A stretch of DNA of 64,000 nt from CALZJC01 sp041574955 (GTDB lineage Bacteria; Acidobacteriota; Thermoanaerobaculia; Multivoradales; JAHEKO01): NCBI GenBank assembly GCA_041574955.1, contig JBFGNS010000002.1, positions 14,827-78,826 on the forward strand, read 5' to 3'. The notes beneath the pieces were generated by a model. It did no database searches and was not told the origin of the DNA. It saw only the letters and a list, made by a program, of their open reading frames with translations. Positions 41,681 to 53,691 of the stretch are shown one piece after another (within the stretch, counting starts at the first letter, position 1; every line of letters starts with the position of its first letter). A program made the position numbers and the translations under genes.

Positions 41681-42961
41681 CTAGACCTCCAGGTACTTCT
41701 GGACCTGCTTGTCCCGGCGCACCCGCCAGATCTTGGAGTCGAGGTAGTAGTGCTGCATGGCGAAGCCGACGATCACTGCCGCCAGCACCTGCTCGCCTAG
41801 GCCCAGCGCCGCCGGGTCCTTGACCCCCGCCATCATGCCCAGCGAGTTGAACACCGCGTCGTCCAGGCGGCCGCCGGTGGCCGCCTTGAACCAGTCGATC
41901 AGCGGGCCGCGGTAGAGCAGGAAGGTGAACACCAGCCCGACCGCGGCGTAGGTCCAGAAGCTGCGGAAGATGCGGCGTGCCCACTGGAACTCGCGTCCGC
42001 TGGCGCGGCCGTACTTGTTGCGGGCGTACGAATAGACGATGCAGTGGTATTGGATGTTGTGACCGACGGTCACCAGCGGCACCACGAAGACCGCCAGGAT
42101 CGGGTGGCTGAAGGCGGCGAAGTGCAGCGGCACCAGCGGCAGCATGTACATCAGCTTGCTGCCGTTGAGGGTGGCCCCGCTGCGCCACAGCCGCCACTGG
42201 TGGAGGGCGTAGACCACCAGCACGCCGAGGTAGGCGGCCCAGGCCGCCGGGTAGACGACGTCGCCGACGCTCCAGCCGCCGACCAGCGGCCGGCGCAAGC
42301 CGAGGTCGGGGAAGCCGGGGGTCGAGGCGTAGAAGCTGCTGGTCATGAACATCACCAGCGGCAGGTAGAAGGTGAGGTTGAAGAACCAGCTGTCGAGGCG
42401 GTCGACCTCGGGACCGAAGTCGCCGGCCTTCCGCTTGTAGAGCTGGAAGAACCCCCAGTGCTGCCGCACGACGTGGTAGTAGGCCCACAGCCGGAAGAAG
42501 ACGAAGAAGCCGACGGCCCCGAAAACCAGCCTCGAGGGGTCCAGCCGGATTCCCAGCGGAGCGCCACCGGCGGCCGCCAGGTACGGCGCCAGGATGATCG
42601 CCGGACCGACCGCGAACCAGACGAACGAGAAGCGGATCTCGCGCCCCCGAACGCGCCACTCGTCGGGATCGAACAGCGTGCGCGCCAGCGTCGCCCAGAC
42701 GTGCGGCGCGTCCAGGATCAGCGCCCAGCTCGCCACTACCAGCAGCTCGAGGGTGAGCGGAACCGCCAGCCCGCCGAGCTGGAGGGTGCCCAGCGGATCG
42801 CGCAACGGGTCCTCGAGGCGGGCCACCGCCCACAGGATCAGCGCCAGGTAGGCCCAGCCGGCGAGCGCCGAGCCGATGTAGAAGACCAGGTCGCGACGCC
42901 GGCCGAGGATCCAGCTGAAGCGGACGCGCGGGCTGGCGACCGGAGTGGCGGCGACGGCCAT
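41681..42961 (-). CDS. Histidine-rich polytopic membrane protein
   Basis: A 426-residue integral membrane protein with about nine hydrophobic segments. Conserved-looking His/Tyr/Arg clusters lie in or near the membrane: YYHVVRQHWGF, GHNIQYHCIVYSYARNKYG and MQHYYLDSKIWRVRRDK. Such spaced histidines are typical of membrane-bound di-metal or haem enzymes, for instance carotenoid dioxygenase (Blh)-like and fatty-acid-hydroxylase-like proteins. I cannot match it to a named family. It begins 18 bases after the end of the repeat-rich secreted protein gene, on the same strand. No ribosome site is seen before the ATG. Confidence 0.7.
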   Translation of the reverse strand: MAVAATPVASPRVRFSWILGRRRDLVFYIGSALAGWAYLALILWAVARLEDPLRDPLGTLQLGGLAVPLTLELLVVASWALILDAPHVWATLARTLFDPDEWRVRGREIRFSFVWFAVGPAIILAPYLAAAGGAPLGIRLDPSRLVFGAVGFFVFFRLWAYYHVVRQHWGFFQLYKRKAGDFGPEVDRLDSWFFNLTFYLPLVMFMTSSFYASTPGFPDLGLRRPLVGGWSVGDVVYPAAWAAYLGVLVVYALHQWRLWRSGATLNGSKLMYMLPLVPLHFAAFSHPILAVFVVPLVTVGHNIQYHCIVYSYARNKYGRASGREFQWARRIFRSFWTYAAVGLVFTFLLYRGPLIDWFKAATGGRLDDAVFNSLGMMAGVKDPAALGLGEQVLAAVIVGFAMQHYYLDSKIWRVRRDKQVQKYLEV

Positions 42962-42979
42962 GTGGAGGAGGAGGAGGCG

Positions 42980-43831
42980 CTATCGGTTGAAGCAGCCGCA
43001 GCGCGAGATGACGGCAGCGGTGTCCGGCCGGCCGGGCAGCTCCAGTCCGCCGCTGCCGGTGGCGCAGAAGTCGAGGCTGCCGACCAGCCGCCCCTTGTCC
43101 GGTAGCGGCGCCTGGTTCTCGAGCAGGAACGAGTTGCAGCCGGCCGACGGCTCGCCGCTGAGCGTACCCTCGTTCACCAGGTCGAACGCCGCAAGCGTGC
43201 CGCCCTCCGAGCGGAAGGTGCGGCCGGCGGCGTTGCGGAACAGCTCGCTGGCGTTGATCCGCCCACGGTTGACCAGCTCGCCCTCGTTGTCCAGCCGGCG
43301 GTTGGCGCTCAGCAGGCCGTCGTTCTCCAGCCGGCCACGGTTGAGCAGGCCGCCGCCGGTGTCCAGCACGCCGAGGTTGGCGATCACGCCGCGGTTGAGC
43401 AGCTCGCCGCCGACGGCCATCACCCCGCTCTCGTGGTTCACCAGACCGGCGCCGGGCCCGACACGCAGGTCGTCGTAGGTCAGCAGCACGCGGTGGTTGT
43501 CGAGCGTCGCCCGCTCGAGCTCCAGCCGGAAGTAGCGCAGCGTGCCGTAGTTGACCAGCCCGCCGGCAGCCGGAGCGCCGAACCGGATCGAGCTCGGTAG
43601 CGCGGTGCCGCAGTTCTCGAACCGGCCGCCGGCGAGCGTGACGCTGCCGGTAAACACCGCCGACCGATCGACGCACACCGTGTTGCCGGCGGTCGCCGAG
43701 TAGGCACCGCCGTCGCGGCCGGTGATCAGGAAGTCGCACTGACCGCACTGGGCGGCGGCGGCGAGCGGCGCGAGCGCCGCCAGGGCGACCAGCAGCCCAG
43801 CCGCGAGCCGCGATCGCGACGGCCGTCTCAT
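42980..43831 (-). CDS. Secreted protein with beta-helix-like repeats
   Basis: A 283-residue protein with a signal peptide (residues 1-about 27, AAAQCGQC). From about residue 85 to 235 it is built of short imperfect repeats of 15-18 residues centred on N-x-G-x-(I/L), for example LLNRGVIANLGVLDTGGG and LLNRGRLENDGLL. This is the pattern of a beta-helix or adhesin-type solenoid. Cysteines occur in pairs at the N-terminus and C-terminus (CGQC, CGCF) and could form disulfides. No sorting or autotransporter domain is visible. Likely a surface or extracellular structural protein; exact role unknown. It lies 58 bases after the TIR gene. Confidence 0.75.
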   Translation of the reverse strand: MRRPSRSRLAAGLLVALAALAPLAAAAQCGQCDFLITGRDGGAYSATAGNTVCVDRSAVFTGSVTLAGGRFENCGTALPSSIRFGAPAAGGLVNYGTLRYFRLELERATLDNHRVLLTYDDLRVGPGAGLVNHESGVMAVGGELLNRGVIANLGVLDTGGGLLNRGRLENDGLLSANRRLDNEGELVNRGRINASELFRNAAGRTFRSEGGTLAAFDLVNEGTLSGEPSAGCNSFLLENQAPLPDKGRLVGSLDFCATGSGGLELPGRPDTAAVISRCGCFNR

Positions 43832-43889
43832 GGCGGTCAGTCTACACCAGGCGCCGCGGCCGTCGGGCGGCGGCGGCGAGCAGGTCGGC

Positions 43890-44747
43890 TCAGCCGCGCA
43901 CCGGCGAGCGGCGCGGGCGCGAGCCCCACCAGCGGCCGAGCGCGAACGGCTGGGAGCCGCGGGCGACAGTCACCGTCAGCTCGGTGGAGTGGGCCCCGGC
44001 GGCGTATGACGGCGCCGCGGTACCGGCGCCGGGGTGGCGCTCGCCGTCGTCCATGCCGACGGCGGCGCGCAGGGCGCGCACCGCGTCGCCGTCCAGACCG
44101 CGTCTCACGTCGACCCAGGGGAGATCGGCGATCGGCTCGGGCACCGGACCGTCGGCGAGTTGCAGCAGCACCAGCCGCGGCGCGGCGGTCAGCGAGCGCC
44201 AGCCTTCGAGCCGGGCTCGGGCGGCGACCAGCTCGGAGACGCAGTGCGGTCGCGACCGGTAGCCGTGCGACCAAAGCACGAGCACGCAGGCCGAGCGGTC
44301 GAGCGCCTCCATCACCAGATCGCACACCACCACCTCGGCCGGCGGCTCGCCACGGTAGGCGTCGAAGCCGTTCGCCAGCAGCTCCTTGCCGAGCCACAGC
44401 GCCAGCGGCAGGTCGGCGGGCGCGTAGCTGAGCAGGACGCGGGGCGCCAGCCGCAGGTTCTCTATCGACTCGTGCAGCAGCAGGTGCAGAGGCTCGGCGG
44501 TCAGGCCGGCACGCTCGAGCTGCTCCAGCCCGATGGCCCAGGTGCGCATCGCCAGGCCCTCACGCCCGCGGCGCTCCTCGACGTTGCCCTTCAGGTAGCA
44601 GACATGGGCCACCAGCAGCGGATCGTCGCCGGCCAGGGTCAGCACGCGTGAGCCGTGCATGTCGCAGGCTTGCAGGTCGCCGCGGCCGTAGGCGGTGCGG
44701 CAGGCTGCGAGCTCCTGGGCTGCGGTGGCGTTGTGGCTGGCGATCAC
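43890..44747 (-). CDS. TIR-domain protein with helical N-terminus
   Basis: A 285-residue cytoplasmic protein. Residues 1-95 are helical and TPR-like. From about 102 the TIR pattern is clear: RVLLSYAPADLPLALWLGKEL (box 1 with the BB-loop region), GFDAYRG, then VMEALDRSACVLVLWSHGY and RPHCVSELVAA. E172 in that last motif is at the position of the catalytic Glu of NAD-cleaving TIR enzymes. The last 60 residues are Ser/Arg/Gly-rich and lack a clear fold. Bacterial TIR proteins act in anti-phage signalling or other NAD-dependent pathways. There is no adjacent Thoeris, Pycsar or other defence partner, so its role is open. Start GTG 44747 has no strong ribosome site. Confidence 0.75.
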   Translation of the reverse strand: MIASHNATAAQELAACRTAYGRGDLQACDMHGSRVLTLAGDDPLLVAHVCYLKGNVEERRGREGLAMRTWAIGLEQLERAGLTAEPLHLLLHESIENLRLAPRVLLSYAPADLPLALWLGKELLANGFDAYRGEPPAEVVVCDLVMEALDRSACVLVLWSHGYRSRPHCVSELVAARARLEGWRSLTAAPRLVLLQLADGPVPEPIADLPWVDVRRGLDGDAVRALRAAVGMDDGERHPGAGTAAPSYAAGAHSTELTVTVARGSQPFALGRWWGSRPRRSPVRG

Positions 44748-44888
44748 TGAGGGGTACTTCTTTCCGACCCTGGTGCACCGCCGAAGCGGCGATGGACGAT
44801 CTTCCTGTACTAACTACCGCCGCCGCACCAAAAAGTTGGCGGGCGTCCGCCGGACGGGCGGCGCCGCTGGGTCCGGCCGGGCGCGCGG

Positions 44889-48056
<3,168 letters not shown>

Positions 48057-48111
48057 CGACGTGATGGCAGTCGCCCGGTGCCGTCGCCGGCCCCACGGGC
48101 AGCCGGGCGGC

Positions 48112-49557
48112 TCAACCGCCGCCTCCCGCGCGGCGCTCGCGCATGCGGGCGAGGCGCTCCTCGATCTGCTCCTCGCTGAGGCCGCGCTCGCGCATCCGCT
48201 GCTTGATCTGCTCCAGCCGCTCCGGCGTCAGCTCCGCCGGATCGAAGCCGCCCGGCGGGCCGCCGGGACCCGAGCCGCCGATGGTCGCCGGCCCGGCCGG
48301 CGCCGCCTGCGCCGGCCCGCCGCCGCTCAGCCGCTCCTCGATCTGCTCGTCGCTCAGCCCCTGCCGGCGCAGGAACTGGCGCGCCCGCTCCTTCTGCTCG
48401 TCGCTCATCTGCGACGGGTCGAACCGCCCGCCCGGTCCGCCGGCGGACGTCTGCGGCGGCGCCCCGCCCTCGCCGAGCCGCTGGACCGGGGTGCCGTCGG
48501 ACAGGCCGTCCTGGCCGACCACCACCACCTGCTCGCCTTCAGCCAGCCCGGAGGTCACCTCCACGAAGTCGCCTTCCGAGAAGCCCAGCTGGACGTCGCG
48601 CCGCGCTGCCTTGCCCTGCTCGGCGACGTACACCGTGTCGCCGATCGAATCGAGCGTCAGCGCCGTCTTGGGGATCACCAGCGAGCCGCTCCGCCGGTCG
48701 GTCTCGACGAACACGTCGGCGAACATCCCCGGCCGCAGCTTGCCGCGACCGCGCACCGCCAGCGTCACCCGCACGGTGCCGGTGGCGGCGTCCACCACCG
48801 GCCGGATGCGCAGCACCTCGGCGTCGAAGCGCTCGCCGCGCCACGCCTCGACCTCGAGATAGGCGCGCTGCCCCACCGACAGCCGCGCCAGGTCGCGCTC
48901 GGGTACCTGGATCGGGCACAGCAGCGGGTCGAAATCGGACAGCCGGAACAGCGCGGTGCCGGGGCCGACCTGCTGGGCGAAATCGACGTAGCGGGCCACG
49001 ATCAGGCCGCTGAACGGCGCCCGCAATTCGGTGTAGCCGAGCTGGATCTGGGTGCCTTCGAGCTCGGCACGCGCGGTCTCGAAGCGGGTGCGGGCCTCCT
49101 CGAACTCCTCGCTGCTGATCAGCTGGCTGGCGTCGAGCGCCTGCGCCCGGTCCCAGGCCAGCCGCGCCTCGGCGAGAGCGACCTTGGCGATCTCGAGCTG
49201 CGCCCTCAGCTCGTCCTCCTCGAGCCGTGCCAGCAGCTGGCCGCGCTGGACCGCCATGCCCTCCTCGACCAGCAGCTCTACGATCGGCGCCGACACCCGC
49301 GCCACGATGTCGACCTCGTTCTCGGCCTCCAGCACCCCCTGGGTCTCGATGTAGGAGGAGATGTCGCGCCGCTCGACCGGCGCGGTCTCGACCGGCACGG
49401 CGGCGGTCTCGGTGGCGGCCGCGGCCCAAGGGGCTGCGCCGCCCCGGCTTCCGCCGGGGCGACCGGAGCCGCCGGCGGCGTCCTCCCCGCCGCAGCCGGC
49501 GGTGAGCGCCGCGGCGACGACCGGCAGGATGAACAGCGTGGTGGGTCTCAACGGCAT
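48112..49557 (-). CDS. RND efflux periplasmic adaptor (membrane fusion protein), lipoprotein
   Basis: A 481-residue adaptor. A lipobox at TAGCG (Cys about 22) predicts lipid anchoring. The HlyD/AcrA fold is seen in VEAENEVDIVARVSAPI (lipoyl half), a long coiled hairpin and PGTALFRLSDFDPLLCPIQV, followed by the beta-barrel (YLEVEAWRGERFDAEVLRI) and a membrane-proximal domain (VVVVGQDGLSDGTPV). Beyond the usual about 370 residues is an extra tail of about 110. It holds two helix-turn repeats ending GLSDEQIEERL and GLSEEQIEERL, separated by a Gly/Pro-rich stretch. This resembles EF-hand-like or LTxxQ-like helical pairs, but I do not recognise it. The gene lies 36 bases after one permease and 55 bases before the other. 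Confidence 0.9.
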   Translation of the reverse strand: MPLRPTTLFILPVVAAALTAGCGGEDAAGGSGRPGGSRGGAAPWAAAATETAAVPVETAPVERRDISSYIETQGVLEAENEVDIVARVSAPIVELLVEEGMAVQRGQLLARLEEDELRAQLEIAKVALAEARLAWDRAQALDASQLISSEEFEEARTRFETARAELEGTQIQLGYTELRAPFSGLIVARYVDFAQQVGPGTALFRLSDFDPLLCPIQVPERDLARLSVGQRAYLEVEAWRGERFDAEVLRIRPVVDAATGTVRVTLAVRGRGKLRPGMFADVFVETDRRSGSLVIPKTALTLDSIGDTVYVAEQGKAARRDVQLGFSEGDFVEVTSGLAEGEQVVVVGQDGLSDGTPVQRLGEGGAPPQTSAGGPGGRFDPSQMSDEQKERARQFLRRQGLSDEQIEERLSGGGPAQAAPAGPATIGGSGPGGPPGGFDPAELTPERLEQIKQRMRERGLSEEQIEERLARMRERRAGGGG

Positions 49558-49593
49558 GTGAGGTCCTCGGAAGAAACGGCCGGCCGTGGGCGG

Positions 49594-52500
49594 TCAGGCC
49601 GACCGCGCCACCCGCCGGACGAACAGCGTCAGGTCGTCGATCAGCGAGTAGATGGTGGGGATGATGATCAGGGTCAGGAAGGTCGAGGTGGTCAGGCCGC
49701 CGACGATCACCAGCCCGATGGGCGCCCAGGTGGCGGCGCGGCCCTCGACCGGACCGAACCAGCCGGGGAACAGGAACGGCGCCACCATCGGCATCAGCCC
49801 CAGCACGGTGGTGACCGCGGTGATCAGGATCGGGCGCAGGCGGTGCTGGCCGCCGGTGATGATCGCGGTGTCGCGGTCGAGGCCGCGCTGGCGCAGGTAG
49901 TTGATGTGGTCGATCAGCACGATGGCGTTGTTGACCACCACGCCGAGCAGGACGATCAGGCCGAGCATGGTCATGCTGTCCCAGGGCTGGTCGGCCAGCT
50001 TCATCGCCACCGCCACACCGAACAGCGCGAACGGCACCGAGAACATGATGGTCAGCGGCTGGGTGAAGCTCTCGAACAGCGCCGCCATCAGCATGTAGAC
50101 CAGCGGCAGGGCGAACAGCAGAGCGAACAGCCCGGTGTCCTGGTCGCGCTGCTGGAACCGGCTCCAGCGCCCGAAGCTCCACTCGTAGCCGGGCGGCATG
50201 GCCATCGACCGCATCACCCCGCTCACCGCCCCCATGGCGGCGAAGCTCGGCGCGTCGGCCGCCGGGTTGGCGGTCACCGAGACCTTGGCGCGGTGGTTCT
50301 CGCGCTCGATGCTCTGCGGCCCGGCGCCGAAGCTGAAGTCGGCCAGCGCGCCGAGCGGCAGCGTCACGTCGCCGGCGAACACCGGCAGGTTCTTGAGCTG
50401 GTCGAGCGTCTCGCGATCCTCCTGCCGGTACTGCATGATCAGGTCGACCTCGCGCTCGCCGGTCTTGAAGTGGCTCACCGCCCGGCTCGACAAGGCGTTG
50501 CTGACGGTGAACGCGACGGCGCGGCTCGACAGCCCGGCCTGCAGTGCCCGCTCGCGCTCCACCGTCACCCGGATCTCCTCGTCGCCGCTCTCGAGCGAGG
50601 TGTCGACGTCCTTGATCATCGGCAGCTGGCCCAGCCGCGCCGCCACCTGCTTGCTCAGCAGCTCCAGCACCACGGGATCGTCGCCCATCAGCTCTACCTC
50701 TACGCCCGACGAGCCGTAGCGGCCCTCGGCGGCGGCCAGCCGCAGGTTGACCCCGGCCTTGACCGGCAGCGCGGCGCGGATCCGCTCGCGCGCCGCGGCG
50801 GTGGTGACGTAGCTCTCCGACTCGTCTTTCAAGTAGACGTCGAACTGCCGGTTGCGCCGCCAGCTGGCGCGCGAGCGGCCGGTGCCGCGGTCGTAGGAGT
50901 AGGCGATGTCGGCGATGTCCAGCTCCTCGCGCAGGCCGTCGAGCAGGGCGTAGACCTCGTCGTACAGCGTCTCGATCTGGGCCAGAGAGTACTGCCGCGG
51001 CGTGTCCACCTTGACGATGATCTGGCGCTCGAGCGAGCGGCCGGTGAACGACCGCTCGATGGTGGTGAACAGGTAGATCACCCCGCCCAGCATCGCGACG
51101 ATCGACAGCACGAACAGGAAGCGGTGGCGGAGGGTGAACGCGAGCACCCGGCCGTAGCTGCCCACCAGGCGGTCGATCAGCGGCGCCGGGCGGCTGCCCT
51201 GGCCGCGCAGGATCAGCGCCGCCGCCATCGGCACCACCGTCAGCGCCACCACCAGCGACGCCACGATCACGATGCAGATGGTGACGCCGATGTTCTCCAT
51301 GTACAGCTTGAAGCGGCCGCCCGAGGCCAGGAAGATGAGCGGCAGGAAGACGCACATCGTGGTGGCGGTCGAGGCGACGATCGGCAGCGCCACCTCGCTG
51401 GTGCCGTACAGCGCCGCCGGCACGGCCTCCTCGCCCAGCTCGTTGCGGTGGCGGAAGATCGACTCGATCACCACGATCGAGTTGTCCACCAGCATGCCGA
51501 GCGCCAGCATCAGCCCGGCCAGGCTGACCACGTTCAAGGTGATGTCGAACACTCCCGCCTGGCGCAGGAAGTAGAGCAGCACAAAGGTGGCGATCACCGA
51601 GATCGGCATCGCCAGCGCGATCAGCGCGGTGGTGCGGTAGCGGCGCAGGAAGAAGAACACCGCCAGGATGGCCAGCAGGCCACCGACCAGGCCGGCGTCC
51701 CTGAGCTGGCCGAGGCCCTTGCGCACGTCGAGCGAGGCGTCGGAGAAGATGCGGTACTCGAGACCGGCAGCTTCCGGCTCGACGGCGATCGCCTCGAGCT
51801 CCTTCTTCACCCGGTTGACCACCGCCAGCAGGTTGGCGGTCGACGCCTTGTTGACGCTCACCGACAGCGACTCGACGCCGTTGAGGTAGCTGAACTCCTC
51901 CTGCTCGGGGAAGTCGTAGCGCACCTCCGCCAGGTCGGCCAGCCGCAGTCCGCTGCCGTTGACCGGCAGGGCGCCCACCTCGCCGGGCGTGGCGAACTCA
52001 CCCACCGCCCGCACCAGCAGCTTGCGGCTGCCCAGCTTGACGTCGCCCGCCGACAGGTTGAGGTTGCTCGACCGCAGCAGCTCGACGAGCGTGCGCGCAT
52101 CGACGCCGTGGGCCTGCAGCCGGGCCGGGTCCAGGTTGATCTGCAGCTCGGGCACCTGCAGGCCGCTGACGCCGACCTGGGCGACGCCCTCCAGCCGCTC
52201 CAGCCGCCGCACGACGGTGTTCTCGGCGAAGTCGAACAGCCGCTCGCGCGTCCAGCCGGCGCTCAGATCGAACCGCAGCACCGGGATGTCGGTGGTCTGG
52301 AACCGGCGGATGGTGAGCCGCTCCAGGTCCGCGGGCAGCAGGTGGCGGACGCGCTCGATGCGGTCGCGCACCTCCATCGCCGCCAGATCCATGTCGGTGC
52401 CGTCGACGAACGAGATGTTGACCCGGGCCTGGTTGGCGGAGGCGTTGGCCGACAGCGTCTCGATGCCGTTGATGGTGCCCAGGATGTCCTCGAGCGGCCG

Positions 52501-52704
52501 CACCACCAGCCGCTCCACCTCCTCCGGCGAGGACGACGGATAGGGTGCGTTGACCGAGATGTTGGACGACGAGAAGCTGGGCAGAAACTCGAGCGGCAGC
52601 CGGTTGAGCGACAGCCAGCCCAGCACCAGCACGCCGAGCACGGCCATCCCCATGGTGATCTTGCGCTCGACCGCGAAGCGGACGATGGGACTGATGCGTT
52701 GCAT
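49594..52704 (-). CDS. RND efflux permease (AcrB/HAE1 family), second
   Basis: A 1036-residue proton-driven permease. The start MQRISPIVRFAVERKITMGM (first helix), LPSFSSSNISVNAPY and GMLVDNSIVVIESIFRHR in helix 4 fit the family. In the second half, NNAIVLIDHINYLRQRG is the matching region. It shares architecture but only moderate sequence with the permease at 44889. In-order genes (this permease, adaptor, second permease) indicate a multi-gene efflux operon running right to left, possibly headed by the Spy-like gene 204 bases upstream. The substrate could be a metal, antibiotic or lipid-like compound; HAE1 versus HME type cannot be settled from the visible residues. Confidence 0.92.
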   Translation of the reverse strand: MQRISPIVRFAVERKITMGMAVLGVLVLGWLSLNRLPLEFLPSFSSSNISVNAPYPSSSPEEVERLVVRPLEDILGTINGIETLSANASANQARVNISFVDGTDMDLAAMEVRDRIERVRHLLPADLERLTIRRFQTTDIPVLRFDLSAGWTRERLFDFAENTVVRRLERLEGVAQVGVSGLQVPELQINLDPARLQAHGVDARTLVELLRSSNLNLSAGDVKLGSRKLLVRAVGEFATPGEVGALPVNGSGLRLADLAEVRYDFPEQEEFSYLNGVESLSVSVNKASTANLLAVVNRVKKELEAIAVEPEAAGLEYRIFSDASLDVRKGLGQLRDAGLVGGLLAILAVFFFLRRYRTTALIALAMPISVIATFVLLYFLRQAGVFDITLNVVSLAGLMLALGMLVDNSIVVIESIFRHRNELGEEAVPAALYGTSEVALPIVASTATTMCVFLPLIFLASGGRFKLYMENIGVTICIVIVASLVVALTVVPMAAALILRGQGSRPAPLIDRLVGSYGRVLAFTLRHRFLFVLSIVAMLGGVIYLFTTIERSFTGRSLERQIIVKVDTPRQYSLAQIETLYDEVYALLDGLREELDIADIAYSYDRGTGRSRASWRRNRQFDVYLKDESESYVTTAAARERIRAALPVKAGVNLRLAAAEGRYGSSGVEVELMGDDPVVLELLSKQVAARLGQLPMIKDVDTSLESGDEEIRVTVERERALQAGLSSRAVAFTVSNALSSRAVSHFKTGEREVDLIMQYRQEDRETLDQLKNLPVFAGDVTLPLGALADFSFGAGPQSIERENHRAKVSVTANPAADAPSFAAMGAVSGVMRSMAMPPGYEWSFGRWSRFQQRDQDTGLFALLFALPLVYMLMAALFESFTQPLTIMFSVPFALFGVAVAMKLADQPWDSMTMLGLIVLLGVVVNNAIVLIDHINYLRQRGLDRDTAIITGGQHRLRPILITAVTTVLGLMPMVAPFLFPGWFGPVEGRAATWAPIGLVIVGGLTTSTFLTLIIIPTIYSLIDDLTLFVRRVARSA

Positions 52705-52854
52705 GGTCGCTCGGGCCGCCCGGGCGGGCGACCCTCATCCTACCCTCTCCTCCTGCTGTCCAGGGATCGCGGCGGCTGCCCGACGCTGCCCGCGGCGTCG
52801 AGCCGGCCGCTGGCTCCAGGCGCCCTCGCGGCGAGCCCCCAACTTACGCACGAC

Positions 52855-52884
52855 GGGACCCCCGGGTTGCGCCCCGGGGGTCCC
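52855..52884. terminator. Perfect 12-bp inverted repeat, hairpin
   Basis: GGGACCCCCGGG at 52855-52866 and its exact complement CCCGGGGGTCCC at 52873-52884 are separated by a 6-base loop. The hairpin is 25 bases beyond the Spy-like stop codon and before the RND permease start on the minus strand. No T-run follows on either strand, so it may act as a factor-dependent terminator, an attenuator or an mRNA stability element between spy and the pump genes. Confidence 0.5.
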
Positions 52885-52908
52885 CGCCACGCTCGTGCGG
52901 CGCCGGCG

Positions 52909-53439
52909 TCAGTCGACGCCCGGCGCCCCTCCCGGCGGCCCCTGCCGCCGCTCGCGACGGTGCAGCCGGCGGTGCATGCGGCGCTCGCTGCGCAGCTCGG
53001 TCAGCTCGTCGAGCTGCTCCGGCGTCAGGATCTCGCGCACCGCCTGCGCCCGCCGGGCGCGGGCCACCGCCAGATCGGCCTCCGCCGCCGCCACCGCGGC
53101 GGCCGCGGCGCGCACCGCTGCCTCGTCGAACGGCCCTTGCTCGATCAGCCGGCCGAGCTCACGGCGGGCGGTCAGCAGCCGCTCGCGGGTGCCGCTGGCC
53201 TCCATCTCGGCACGGCTCTGCTCCATCAGCTGGGTGAGCTCGCCGCGCTGCGCGTCGCTCAGGTCGAGCCGCATCGCCAACCGCTCGAGGCGGGCCTCCG
53301 GCCCGGGCGGGCCGAAGCCGCCCTCGCCGGGGCCGGCGCCGCCGGGACCACGGTGCGGGCGGTGGGCAGTGGCCGGCGCGGCCAGCGCGGCCAGCGCCAG
53401 GGCGATCAGCAGACGGTTCAGGTATCGGTTCGGTCTCAT
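52909..53439 (-). CDS. Spy/CpxP-like periplasmic protein
   Basis: A 176-residue protein with a signal peptide (residues 1-about 25, PATAHRP), then a short Gly/Pro stretch and a helical Spy/CpxP-type domain. It has two LTxxQ-like motifs, LDLSDAQRGELTQLMEQ and ILTPEQLDELTEL, separated by a long helix hairpin. Spy and CpxP are ATP-independent periplasmic chaperones or sensors induced by envelope or metal stress. AAGGAGAG is at the right distance before the ATG. It is the first gene of the leftward pump cluster and faces the divergent ECF sigma operon across 252 bases. Confidence 0.85.
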   Translation of the reverse strand: MRPNRYLNRLLIALALAALAAPATAHRPHRGPGGAGPGEGGFGPPGPEARLERLAMRLDLSDAQRGELTQLMEQSRAEMEASGTRERLLTARRELGRLIEQGPFDEAAVRAAAAAVAAAEADLAVARARRAQAVREILTPEQLDELTELRSERRMHRRLHRRERRQGPPGGAPGVD

Positions 53440-53691
53440 GCTCGGGCTCTCCTTGCAGTCGTTTGCGGTTTCGGCGCTTCTACCCGTTCAGATGCTCGGG
53501 TGGCGCGTCCGGTTACGCCTTGCCGGCTGGTGCCGCTACACTTCCCACCACACCCGCGGGCGCGGCGAGAGTCGGCCGGGCGGCGAGCACCGCCCGCCGG
53601 TGTAACCGATCCCGCTCCGGCGGCATCTTCAAGAGTGAAGGGAACCGTACCGTTGAGCGTCACCACCCTCCGCCCGGTAGTCTTGATCGAC

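Noticed and set aside
53641..53646. GGAACC as an ECF -35 element before the sigma factor gene
   Set aside because: No -10 of ECF type lies at the expected 16-17 base distance, so autoregulation cannot be claimed.
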